From a candidate division TM6 bacterium UASB124 (GTDB taxonomy: Bacteria > Dependentiae > Babeliae > Babeliales > RVW-14): DNA of 6,063 bases. Every line of letters begins with the position of its first letter. Positions within the stretch are counted from its first letter, which is position 1. The notes under the pieces are model-generated. The model was not told where the DNA came from and ran no database searches. It saw only the letters and a list, made by a program, of their open reading frames with translations. A program made the position numbers and the translations under genes. Where the stretch lies: assembly GCA_001468855.1 (NCBI GenBank), contig LDIV01000003.1, positions 68,402 to 74,464 on the forward strand, read 5' to 3'. Below, in pieces: positions 1-5,972 of this stretch.

Positions 1-29
1 TGCCGGTTCGAGTCCGGCTCTCGGCACCA
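1..29 (+). tRNA. 3' end of a tRNA gene (partial, possibly tRNA-Leu)
   Basis: Only the T arm and the 3' acceptor strand lie in the window. The T stem is GCCGG (2-6) paired with CCGGC (14-18), enclosing the 7-nt loop TTCGAGT. The acceptor strand TCTCGGC (19-25), discriminator A (26) and an encoded CCA (27-29) follow. The 5' acceptor strand should therefore read GCCGAGA. The anticodon lies outside the window, so the amino acid is not determined. A GCCGAG-type acceptor with discriminator A is common in bacterial tRNA-Leu, which makes Leu a guess only. Eight T residues (30-37) directly after CCA may help end transcription. Confidence 0.9.
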
Positions 30-37
30 TTTTTTTT
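30..37 (+). terminator. T-run directly after the tRNA
   Basis: Eight consecutive T residues start immediately after the CCA end. No separate hairpin precedes them, so any termination here would use the tRNA acceptor/T-arm structure or be factor-dependent. This is a weak call resting only on position and base run. Confidence 0.3.
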
Positions 38-145
38 AACCATAAAAATTTTTTAAAGTTATTAGATGTTGAATTTCTCCTCCTACTGTAAAAAATTACA
101 TGTAGATACTTGACAAAACTTGATAGATGAACAATCCTCTGAGGG

Positions 146-174
146 TGCATTGCGATTGTTAGTGTTACAATGCA
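146..174 (+). promoter_or_regulatory. Extended -10 promoter inside an inverted repeat, upstream of the HU gene
   Basis: TGTTACAAT (163-171) fits an extended -10 element (TGn followed by TACAAT), which would place the transcript start near 178 and leave a leader of about 45 nt before the HU start at 224. It lies within a 7-bp inverted repeat, TGCATTG (146-152) and CAATGCA (168-174), with 15 nt between the arms. A second dyad, ACAATC (131-136) and GATTGT (154-159), overlaps it. No good -35 is present at 17 bp, which is tolerated for extended -10 promoters. A TTGACA (110-115) lies upstream, but its matching -10 (AATCCT, 133-138) is poor. The dyads could be an operator, but no regulator is identifiable. 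Confidence 0.4.
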
Positions 175-223
175 TGTTATGTGAAGTGTAAGTTATAAAT
201 GATGTTAGGCCGAGGAGATTTTT

Positions 224-496
224 ATGAATAAGGCTGCATTGATTGAGCAAATGTCAAAAGAGACAAAGTTACCTAAAACAGCTTGTAAAAGCGCAATTGA
301 ATCATTCATCAGAGCCGTTGAAGGCAGTTTGAAAAAGGGCAAGTCAGTTGTATTAACAGGCTTTGGGACCTTTGCTGTTATGCGTAGAAAAGAACGCATT
401 GGTATCAACCCAGCAACCGGCCAAAAAATGAAGATCGCTGCAAAACGCGTTCCTAAATTCAAGGCAGGCAAAAGACTTAAAGATTTGGTTGCCTAA
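224..496 (+). CDS. hup: HU-family DNA-binding protein
   Basis: The 90-residue product has the normal length and layout of a bacterial DNABII (HU/IHF) protein. The N-terminal helical dimerisation half (about 1-40) starts with MNKAALIEQMSKETKLPK. The GFGTF turn is at 46-50. The DNA-binding beta-arm (about 52-75) carries the conserved RIGINPATG stretch, with Pro63 at the tip that intercalates into bent DNA. The basic C-terminal helix includes VPKFKAGKRLKDLV. Such proteins form dimers that bind and bend DNA without strong sequence preference and compact the nucleoid. The absence of an obvious partner gene and the generic arm favour a homodimeric HU over an IHF subunit, although the two are hard to separate by eye. 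The start is set by GAGGAGA (212-218), six nt from ATG counting from GGAG. The gene is monocistronic: its own promoter candidate lies upstream and a strong terminator follows 26 bp after the stop. Confidence 0.96.
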   Translation: MNKAALIEQMSKETKLPKTACKSAIESFIRAVEGSLKKGKSVVLTGFGTFAVMRRKERIGINPATGQKMKIAAKRVPKFKAGKRLKDLVA

Positions 497-522
497 GATT
501 TTGACATCATACAAAATGTCAG

Positions 523-554
523 GCGGATGTGTGAAGACACATCCGCTTTTTTTT
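523..554 (+). terminator. Strong intrinsic terminator of the HU gene
   Basis: A perfect 10-bp stem, GCGGATGTGT (523-532) with ACACATCCGC (537-546), closes on the tetraloop GAAG and is followed at once by eight T residues (547-554). This is a canonical Rho-independent terminator. A smaller 6-bp inverted repeat, TGACAT (502-507) with ATGTCA (516-521), sits directly in front of it. The terminator separates the HU gene from the membrane-protein/ATPase pair downstream, so that pair needs its own promoter between about 555 and 660. No convincing consensus is visible there; TTGATA (621-626) and an AT-rich stretch (630-646) are the only hints. Confidence 0.95.
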
Positions 555-675
555 ATTTCTAAGCTCCTATGCCAGTGATTTGTGGCTATTTAATGAAATC
601 TGGATTCTCTGGTAAAAGGTTTGATAGGATAAAAAAAATTTATTAGTTTGTTTTGAGCATAAGGAGGAGAGATTT

Positions 676-1074
676 ATGGCTGTAGCAGATTATGTTAATG
701 CAGCACTTGATAGTGTAAAGAAATTTTGGCAAGAGATGGATATTAAAACATGGTCTGAGCAAATTGGTGGATCATCTGCAGAGGCTGTTGAGGCTGCTAT
801 TTACTTTTGCCTTAGTTTTGGTGTTGGTTTTTTATTTAAAAAATATTTCAAAATCCTTTTTATTTGTTTGTTTATTTCACTTCTTATGATTAAGACGATG
901 GAGTATGCAAAATTTTTGATTATTGATTGGGTAGCAATTAAATCTTTTTTTGGAATCAGTGGGGCTGGTGACTTTAATGCTGTTCTCAATCATTATTTTG
1001 ATTGGATAAAAGCACATCTTTTGTTGTTTGTTGCAGCTACTGTCGGCTTTCTTATCGGTTATAAATTAGGATAA
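676..1074 (+). CDS. Small membrane protein, FUN14-like
   Basis: The 132-residue protein has a soluble amphipathic N-terminus (about 1-35) and three likely membrane helices. These fall at about 38-54 (ending in the glycine-rich FGVGFLFKK), 58-74, and 114-129 (ending VGFLIGYKLG at the extreme C-terminus). Two glycine-patterned helices each followed by Lys, a middle helix followed by a Tyr/Ile/Asp-Trp stretch (about 77-85), and a C-terminal G-F-x-x-G-Y-K-x-G recall FUN14-domain proteins, whose bacterial role is unknown. That assignment rests on pattern only; a generic small inner-membrane protein is the alternative. Translation is well supported by AAGGAGGAG (661-669), about 8 nt before ATG. The stop codon is six bases from the next gene's ATG and overlaps that gene's ribosome binding site. 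This implies an operon with the secretion/pilus ATPase and possibly a shared function at the inner membrane. Confidence 0.8.
   Translation: MAVADYVNAALDSVKKFWQEMDIKTWSEQIGGSSAEAVEAAIYFCLSFGVGFLFKKYFKILFICLFISLLMIKTMEYAKFLIIDWVAIKSFFGISGAGDFNAVLNHYFDWIKAHLLLFVAATVGFLIGYKLG
1068..1071 (+). promoter_or_regulatory. Ribosome binding site of the ATPase gene, overlapping the upstream gene's end
   Basis: AGGA (1068-1071) is the only Shine-Dalgarno-like motif before ATG 1081 (9-nt spacing). It lies in the last codons of the upstream membrane-protein gene, abutting its TAA (1072-1074). Ribosomes finishing the upstream gene would end on top of it, which suggests translational coupling. In-frame GTG codons at 1099 and 1111 are alternative starts, preceded by a G-rich stretch. 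Confidence 0.45.
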
Positions 1075-1080
1075 CCGTCT

Positions 1081-2340
1081 ATGAATACGGGGGGGCGAGT
1101 GGCTGGGGACGTGTATGTTCTGCTGAGTCATGAAGAAAAATTAAAAAAAAATATTGATCAAGATCCAACTGTTAGCGCTGCCGATGCTTTAATATATGGA
1201 GCAATTACCCTTAATGCTTCCGATATTCATTTACAACCACATGCGGCAGTATTAGTTATTCGCTATCGTATTGATGGTGTGTTGTATGATCAATCGACTA
1301 TTCCAGCTTCTCAGGCCTTACTTATCATTTCTCGTTTAAAAGTTTTGGCCAATCTTGATATAGCTCAACGACGAATTCCGCAAGACGGTCGATTTAAGGT
1401 TTTGATATATACGCCAAAGGGTGATGAGAATGTCATAGACTTTCGTATTTCAACATTCCCGACGTTATATGGCGAAAAAATGGTTATTCGAATTCTGGAT
1501 CGATCCTTGCGATTATTATCCCTAGATGCGGTTGGTTTTACATCTACAATGTATCAACAACTTATTGCAATGACTAAGCGTCCGCATGGGCTCTTTTTGG
1601 TTACAGGGCCAACCGGGTGTGGTAAAACAACGATGCTGTATGCATTGATCTCGGCTCTTGATATGCGTTCAAAAAATATTATTACTATTGAAGATCCAAT
1701 TGAATATGAGCTACCGGGGATTACGCAGAGTCAAGTTAATACAAAAGCCGGATTTTCATTTGAAAATGGTTTGCGAGCAATGTTACGACAAGACCCAGAT
1801 ATTATTATGGTTGGTGAAATTCGTGATAAAGCAACGGCTCAGATAGCAATTGAATCAGCATTAACAGGGCATTTGGTTTTAAGTACGCTTCATACAAATG
1901 ATGCTCCAAGTGCCGTTGTTCGGTTATTGGAAATGGGTATTGAGCCTTTTTTGGTGAGCGCAACATTGATTGGTGTTCTTGCCCAACGTCTTGCTCGTCG
2001 GTTGTGTTCTGATTGTAAGCGGGCGGTTCCAATTAACCTTGAACGAGCTCCATTTATAGCACAATATAAATCTGAACTTGAGACTGCATATGTGCCTGTT
2101 GGATGTAAGAGGTGTCATGCTATTGGGTACGCAGGGCGTATAGGCATCTTTGAATTATTACTTTTAGATGATGTGTTGCATGATCTGATTATACACAAAG
2201 TTGATACTACTCAGTTGCGTAAAGAAGCTTTTGACCGAGGCATGAAGAATCTTGTTCAAGACGGATTGGAAAAAGTAAGAAATGGTGTGACATCTCTTGA
2301 TGAGGTTGCTGCGCTTGTAGCAGAAAATATGCATAGTTAA
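1081..2340 (+). CDS. GspE/PilB-type secretion or pilus assembly ATPase, short N-terminus
   Basis: The 419-residue product is a type II secretion/type IV pilus assembly ATPase, a hexameric cytoplasmic motor that couples ATP hydrolysis to pseudopilus or pilus extension. In order it shows the N2 domain with ASDIHLQP (46-53) and RRIPQDGR (97-104), Walker A GPTGCGKTT (176-184), the Asp box ITIEDPIEYE (201-210), Walker B DPDIIMVGEIRD (238-249), the His box HLVLSTLHTN (264-273), and the tetracysteine zinc site C309/C312 and C342/C345. The zinc site and Asp box place it with GspE/PilB assembly ATPases; PilT-type retraction ATPases lack the zinc site. GspE and PilB are usually about 500-570 residues. 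Only about 30 residues precede the N2 core here, so the N-terminal domain that docks to the platform protein's membrane partner (GspL/PilM side) is missing. No pilin, platform or secretin gene is nearby. A G7 run at codons 3-5 and an A9 run (1143-1151) lie near the start. GspE cannot be told from PilB here, so no symbol is given. Confidence 0.95.
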   Translation: MNTGGRVAGDVYVLLSHEEKLKKNIDQDPTVSAADALIYGAITLNASDIHLQPHAAVLVIRYRIDGVLYDQSTIPASQALLIISRLKVLANLDIAQRRIPQDGRFKVLIYTPKGDENVIDFRISTFPTLYGEKMVIRILDRSLRLLSLDAVGFTSTMYQQLIAMTKRPHGLFLVTGPTGCGKTTMLYALISALDMRSKNIITIEDPIEYELPGITQSQVNTKAGFSFENGLRAMLRQDPDIIMVGEIRDKATAQIAIESALTGHLVLSTLHTNDAPSAVVRLLEMGIEPFLVSATLIGVLAQRLARRLCSDCKRAVPINLERAPFIAQYKSELETAYVPVGCKRCHAIGYAGRIGIFELLLLDDVLHDLIIHKVDTTQLRKEAFDRGMKNLVQDGLEKVRNGVTSLDEVAALVAENMHS

Positions 2341-2351
2341 AAGCATATTGC

Positions 2352-2381
2352 TTGCATTCAATAAAATTAATTTTTTATAAA
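2352..2381 (+). promoter_or_regulatory. Candidate promoter for the small secreted-protein gene
   Basis: TTGCAT (2352-2357) and TATAAA (2376-2381) are separated by 18 bp, matching a sigma-70 layout. They lie in the 119-bp gap after the ATPase gene, about 80 bp before the next start. No intrinsic terminator is seen after the ATPase gene: the only hairpin, AAGCA/TGCTT (2341-2353), has no T-run. Read-through into the next gene is therefore also possible. Confidence 0.4.
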
Positions 2382-2459
2382 CTATTTTTTTTATGGCGCT
2401 TGCGGGCGTAGAGTACATGAGGTCATCATCTTACTGATAATGAACAAAAAAGGGACACC

Positions 2460-2924
2460 ATGAATACGAAAAAAAATTGTGAGCTTGCATTGTTAACAGT
2501 AATGCTTTTATTGTGTAGTAATATATATGCTATGGATAGTTTGCAGCGGTCAGCAGAGATTCCAATTAATAAAAAAAAGGTTATATCGCATCAGGAAAAA
2601 CTATCAGAGTCAGATGTATTATTTGAAGAGCATGACTTCGATGATGACAGTTCAGAGGTAATGTTATTTAATACTGCAAACAACAATCACGATGTTGAGT
2701 TTGGCGGTACTAAAAAACAATTACGTATCATGGATTTTTTATGTGACACAATAGTTTTTGATGAAAAAACACCGCTCGAAGATCTATTGGCAAGCATAAC
2801 CAAAGAGATTGAGGAACTTTGTCAGCAATTTAGGTCGGCAAGCTCAAAACAATTCTTAGATCGTTTAAAAAAGCTGGACATGGTTAGACAACTGGTTCTT
2901 CAAGCTATGATGAAACAGAAATAG
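2460..2924 (+). CDS. Hypothetical secreted protein with acidic segment
   Basis: I do not recognise this 154-residue protein. It starts with a clear Sec signal peptide: a short Lys-containing n-region (MNTKKNCE), a hydrophobic core (about 9-18), and a probable signal peptidase I site after Ala24 (NIYA, then MDSL). Cys19 follows LLL and does not make a good lipobox, so a lipoprotein is less likely. The mature part has a Lys-rich patch (about 38-47), a strongly acidic stretch (about 49-66, including FDDDSSE), and a likely helical C-terminal half (about 104-154) rich in Leu, Glu, Gln and Lys. The start is supported by the signal peptide and by AGGGA (2451-2455), 4 nt before ATG. The expected location is the periplasm or outside the cell. 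It converges on the M23 peptidase gene with an 11-bp gap. An A8 run (2571-2578) lies in the coding region. Confidence 0.8.
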   Translation: MNTKKNCELALLTVMLLLCSNIYAMDSLQRSAEIPINKKKVISHQEKLSESDVLFEEHDFDDDSSEVMLFNTANNNHDVEFGGTKKQLRIMDFLCDTIVFDEKTPLEDLLASITKEIEELCQQFRSASSKQFLDRLKKLDMVRQLVLQAMMKQK

Positions 2925-2935
2925 AATAACAAACA

Positions 2936-4138
2936 TTAATAAACTTTGGTAAGCCATTCAAGAGGATCTACCGGTACGTTATTAACGCGCAATTCCCAGT
3001 GTAAGTGATAGCCCGTTGCATATCCCGTCATACCAAGTTTGCCAACAGGATTTCCCTTTTTGATCATATCGCCGACTTCAATATCTGCATACTCTTCAAG
3101 ATGTGCATAGAGAGTGAATACACCCAATCCATGGTCGATAACGATTGTATTACCTGTAAGTAAGAAACGATCTTTAATAACAACTTTTCCGCTTTGCGCA
3201 GCCCATACAACGCATTTAGGTCTGTTAATGAGGTCTACACCTTTGTGCATATAGCGTCCACGTTCAGGGGTCATACGGATTTCTCCAAACGGGGTTGTCA
3301 TACGTTGAACTTCGATAGGGTATTCAAATGGGCCTGCCCACAATTTTTTCTTTGGAGAAGCATTGACCCATTTTTCAAGTGATTCATTGAGAATTTTCAT
3401 GCTCATACTAAGTTCTTTTTCTTGAGCAAGTTTGCTTTCTCCAACGGTAAATCCCCGTTGCCGTTTAAATCCAAATTCCTTAACTTGTACTTTGCAGGTT
3501 AATTTAACTTTATTTTTGACCAGATCTTCAATTTCTGCTGTGACCATATAATCATTTGCTCGCTCTTCGCAATCAACTGGAATAAAGCATTCATAGGTTG
3601 TTGAATCATCTGATTCTGGATAAAAATTGTATGTCTTAGAAAATAATTTAACCTCAGCGTTAGCCAAGGCTTTATTTGATTGAATCTTCATATGAATAGT
3701 TTTGCCTTGATCTACTTGATATTCATTGTCGGCAAAGACTGCTCGTAAAGGAGTATTGTCAACCATGAAGGTATATTTTTTCTGTGTTTTATTACCGTGA
3801 TAGCTTGAATCCATTGCTTCAATGTCTATGGTATGTTGACCATCTGCAAGCGTTGTTGTGTCAATGGTAAAAGGAAGATCAAATTGTTTTGATTTTACCC
3901 ATTGAGTAAGCAACTCTTTATCATCGACCGTTATCGTAACACGAGCAATTTTGTAGTCGTTATTTGAAGAAATTACGCCATTGGCCTGATGGGCATAAGA
4001 GCCATTAGGTTCAATGCCTTTAATGGTAAAGGTAGGGGGGGTTGAATGGTTAAAATAATTGAATGTTTTGATTCCAATCCAACCAAACAACAGGATACTT
4101 CCGCCAAATATTAATGGAATTCTAAGACGATCGATCAT
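2936..4138 (-). CDS. Membrane-anchored M23 metallopeptidase with Ig-like domains
   Basis: The product is a probable peptidoglycan endopeptidase of the LytM/M23 family, acting on cross-links in the periplasm. With the ATG at 4138 it has 400 residues. A single N-terminal transmembrane anchor (about 6-24) faces a long periplasmic part. An Ig-like module (about 36-130) ends in the typical ADGQHTIDIEAMD and VDNTP motifs. A second beta-rich region (about 132-225) and a linker rich in Lys and Glu (about 226-270) precede the C-terminal M23 domain (about 275-400). The domain shows HKGVD (zinc ligands His298 and Asp302), the YAH motif with His346, and HLHWE with His378 and zinc ligand His380, so all catalytic residues are present and the enzyme should be active rather than a degenerate LytM activator. 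An in-frame GTG at 4150 would add four residues but falls inside the Shine-Dalgarno sequence, so ATG 4138 is preferred. A C7 run (coding strand, about codons 33-35) is unusual here. Confidence 0.93.
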   Translation of the reverse strand: MIDRLRIPLIFGGSILLFGWIGIKTFNYFNHSTPPTFTIKGIEPNGSYAHQANGVISSNNDYKIARVTITVDDKELLTQWVKSKQFDLPFTIDTTTLADGQHTIDIEAMDSSYHGNKTQKKYTFMVDNTPLRAVFADNEYQVDQGKTIHMKIQSNKALANAEVKLFSKTYNFYPESDDSTTYECFIPVDCEERANDYMVTAEIEDLVKNKVKLTCKVQVKEFGFKRQRGFTVGESKLAQEKELSMSMKILNESLEKWVNASPKKKLWAGPFEYPIEVQRMTTPFGEIRMTPERGRYMHKGVDLINRPKCVVWAAQSGKVVIKDRFLLTGNTIVIDHGLGVFTLYAHLEEYADIEVGDMIKKGNPVGKLGMTGYATGYHLHWELRVNNVPVDPLEWLTKVY

Positions 4139-4145
4139 TTTTTTT

Positions 4146-4152
4146 CTCACCT
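4146..4152 (-). promoter_or_regulatory. Ribosome binding site that fixes the M23 gene start
   Basis: On the minus strand AGGTGAG (4152 down to 4146) lies 7 nt before ATG 4138. The upstream GTG (4150-4148) is part of this motif and so is not a plausible start. The surrounding CTCA and TGAG could form a short hairpin over the motif, but with only 4 bp this is weak. Confidence 0.65.
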
Positions 4153-4230
4153 AAATGAGGTTTATTGATATACCAAAGATGCACATAGATTAGACATTTT
4201 TTGTTTGTTCGTAAATGGAAAATGAAAAAA

Positions 4231-4259
4231 AATATAATAAAACAGCGGTAAATAGCCAA
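4231..4259 (-). promoter_or_regulatory. Candidate promoter for the M23 peptidase gene
   Basis: Read on the minus strand, TTGGCT (4259-4254) and TATATT (4236-4231) are separated by exactly 17 bp, a fair sigma-70 match. Transcription would start near 4224 and give a leader of roughly 85 nt before ATG 4138. The call rests on consensus alone in a very AT-rich region. Confidence 0.4.
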
Positions 4260-4269
4260 AATATGCTTT

Positions 4270-4298
4270 TTGCGATAATTTATATTTGTAGATAATAA
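4270..4298 (+). promoter_or_regulatory. Candidate promoter for uvrC
   Basis: TTGCGA (4270-4275) and TAATAA (4293-4298) are 17 bp apart and lie about 25 bp before the uvrC start. A transcript would begin near 4305 with a very short leader of about 19 nt. It is back to back with the M23 promoter candidate in the 185-bp divergent gap. The AT-rich background makes chance matches likely. Confidence 0.35.
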
Positions 4299-4323
4299 GT
4301 TGTTAATTATGTAAACGATAGGT

Positions 4324-5907
4324 ATGAATTCAATAAACAGTTCAGAAAGAATCATTTTCGCTCTTAAAAGAATGCCTTCTGTGCCTGGCGTCTATTTATT
4401 TAAAGATGATACTGGCCAGATAGTTTATATTGGGAAAGCGAAAAATTTAAAAAAACGAGCGTCTCAATATATTCAAGGAATTGGTACAGATGTAAAAATA
4501 GATTCTATTATGGCATCAAGTGTCACTGTTGAATACATGATTACTGATAACGAGCTTGAAGCGTTATTGTTAGAAGCGAAGCTTATTCAAAGCAATCAGC
4601 CTAAATACAATGTTCTTTTAAAAAATGGACAGCCATTCGTCTATCTTTTTATTTCATCATCAAAACTTCCTGAACTTAAAATTGTTCGTAGCCAAAAACA
4701 AAAGGGTACCTATTTTGGCCCTTTTTTGGAAAAAATATATGCGCGAAAAGTATATGATTTTTTAATTAAAACATTTCGACTTAAATTGTGTAAGAAAAAA
4801 ATTGAAAATGGTTGTTTGTTTTATCATTTAGGCCTTTGTGCGGGGGCTTGCCGTCAGGATTTTGATCAACATGAATATTGTCGACGTATGGAACTTGCCA
4901 AGCGTTCATTACAGCAAGGGCACAAAAAATTTTTAATGGATCTTAAACAACAAATAGCTGTACACAATACTGCATTGGCCTTTGAAAAATCTAAAGAACT
5001 TTATGATTATTACACGGCTTTTGACCGAGTGTTTGAGTCTATTGATCATAAGCCTGCTGATATTGATCATGTAGCGCGTAAAGATATATGGATTGTGTCG
5101 CCTGATAGTCGGATGTTAATGGTTTTTGGTGAGCAGAACAGCGTTCTCAAAAAGAAACGTATTTTCTATTTCCCACTACATGATGTAGTTGATCAAGAGA
5201 CAATAGCGGAATATTTTTTAAGTTATTATCGAACATTTACACCGCCGTCAACGATTCTTACTAACTTTGATATGGGTGTTGATACAAAAACATATCAAAT
5301 ATTCTTGAAACAGTGGCATAACAAGGAATATCCAATATCTATTATGCAGCCATCTGTTGGTCATGAGGCAGCCTTGGTGCGACTAGGAATTGTTCATGCA
5401 CAGCAGGAGCAAGAAAAAAAATCAAGTTTGGCTCGAGCTCTCAAAACATTACTCAAGCTACCCATCTTGCCACGTTCGATTGATTGTTTTGATATTTCAC
5501 ACAAACAGGGACGGTCTATGGTGGGTTCGTGTGTTCGGTTTATTGATGGTCAACCGGATAAAAAAAGTTTCCGTCATTTTCATATTAAAACCGTTCATCA
5601 GCAGGATGACTATGCGTGTTTACGAGAGATTGTTGCTCGTCGTTATAAAGATGGTACCGGTAAGCCTGACTTAATTGTTATCGATGGTGGTAAGGGGCAG
5701 CTTAATGCTGTTATTGATCTTGTACCCGGCATTGAATGTATAAGTTTGGCTAAAAGAGATGAAACTGTTTTCTCTCAACGCATGCCAGAGGGTAAAAAGC
5801 TTGACCAAAAAAGTTTTGCCGGGCAAATGCTTATCGCGTTACGTGATTATGCACATCATTTTGCTATAAGTTTTCATCGTAATATTGATAGTGGCCTTGA
5901 TTCTTGA
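4324..5907 (+). CDS. uvrC: Excinuclease ABC subunit UvrC lacking the C-terminal HhH domain
   Basis: UvrC makes the two incisions around DNA lesions marked by UvrA and UvrB in nucleotide excision repair. The 527-residue product has the N-terminal GIY-YIG nuclease (about 17-97): GVY (22-24), YIG (35-37), Arg45, Glu84 and Asn96. Four cysteines (156, 164, 172, 176) match the Fe-S cluster region of known UvrC. A UVR-like UvrB-contact segment (about 207-240) includes AFEKSKELYDYY. The RNase H-like 5'-incision domain has DISH (Asp390), DDY (Asp428/Asp429), DGGKGQ (Asp454) and FHR (His518). UvrC is normally about 600 residues and ends in a tandem helix-hairpin-helix DNA-binding domain. This one stops nine residues after His518, and I see no HhH sequence in the frames downstream. 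The start has almost no Shine-Dalgarno sequence (AGG one nt before ATG), yet the upstream frame is closed by TAA at 4312 and the protein aligns with the family from its first residues. Other nucleotide excision repair genes are not in the window. Confidence 0.96.
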   Translation: MNSINSSERIIFALKRMPSVPGVYLFKDDTGQIVYIGKAKNLKKRASQYIQGIGTDVKIDSIMASSVTVEYMITDNELEALLLEAKLIQSNQPKYNVLLKNGQPFVYLFISSSKLPELKIVRSQKQKGTYFGPFLEKIYARKVYDFLIKTFRLKLCKKKIENGCLFYHLGLCAGACRQDFDQHEYCRRMELAKRSLQQGHKKFLMDLKQQIAVHNTALAFEKSKELYDYYTAFDRVFESIDHKPADIDHVARKDIWIVSPDSRMLMVFGEQNSVLKKKRIFYFPLHDVVDQETIAEYFLSYYRTFTPPSTILTNFDMGVDTKTYQIFLKQWHNKEYPISIMQPSVGHEAALVRLGIVHAQQEQEKKSSLARALKTLLKLPILPRSIDCFDISHKQGRSMVGSCVRFIDGQPDKKSFRHFHIKTVHQQDDYACLREIVARRYKDGTGKPDLIVIDGGKGQLNAVIDLVPGIECISLAKRDETVFSQRMPEGKKLDQKSFAGQMLIALRDYAHHFAISFHRNIDSGLDS

Positions 5908-5918
5908 TTTTATTAGAT

Positions 5919-5965
5919 CTGCCCAGAAAACCTCATGTTTTTAAAAACTGTGGATGAATGGGCAG
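5919..5965. repeat. Imperfect long inverted repeat after uvrC
   Basis: CTGCCCA (5919-5925) pairs with TGGGCAG (5959-5965). Inside, CCTCA (5931-5935) and TGTGG (5949-5953) pair with one mismatch, and the 12-bp palindrome GTTTTTAAAAAC (5937-5948) forms the tip. Together they give an extended hairpin of 47 nt with one internal loop. There is no T-run directly after it, so it is not a standard terminator. It could act as a 3' end stabiliser or processing signal for uvrC mRNA, or belong to a repeat element. Confidence 0.5.
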
Positions 5966-5972
5966 TTGCGGA

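Noticed and set aside
76..84. TCTCCTCCT, complementary to the strong ribosome binding site at 662-670
   Set aside because: It resembles an antisense or anti-Shine-Dalgarno RNA element, but no promoter-terminator pair defines an RNA here, and such purine/pyrimidine motifs match every strong ribosome binding site.
205..471. Open frame antisense to the HU gene
   Set aside because: It lies wholly opposite a well-supported HU gene, has no ribosome binding site and no family resemblance. It is a shadow frame.
2393..2437. 14-codon reading frame starting MALAGVEYM between the ATPase and secreted-protein genes
   Set aside because: It has no Shine-Dalgarno motif (a T-run precedes it), shows no recognisable peptide, and is too short to support as a gene or leader peptide.
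2568..2580. A AAA AAG slippery sequence in frame in the secreted-protein gene
   Set aside because: It matches a -1 frameshift heptamer, but no downstream pseudoknot or meaningful alternative frame was seen. A-runs are common in this AT-rich DNA.
4136..4150. GTG at 4150 as the start of the M23 gene
   Set aside because: The GTG is part of the AGGTGAG ribosome binding site, which is ideally spaced for ATG 4138.
4122..4355. Minus-strand open frame across the M23/uvrC gap
   Set aside because: It overlaps both the M23 start and the uvrC start, has low-complexity hydrophobic AT-driven content, and competes with clear promoter space.
5390..5674. Plus-strand frame inside uvrC
   Set aside because: It overlaps the conserved RNase H-like region of UvrC in another frame and shows no independent features.
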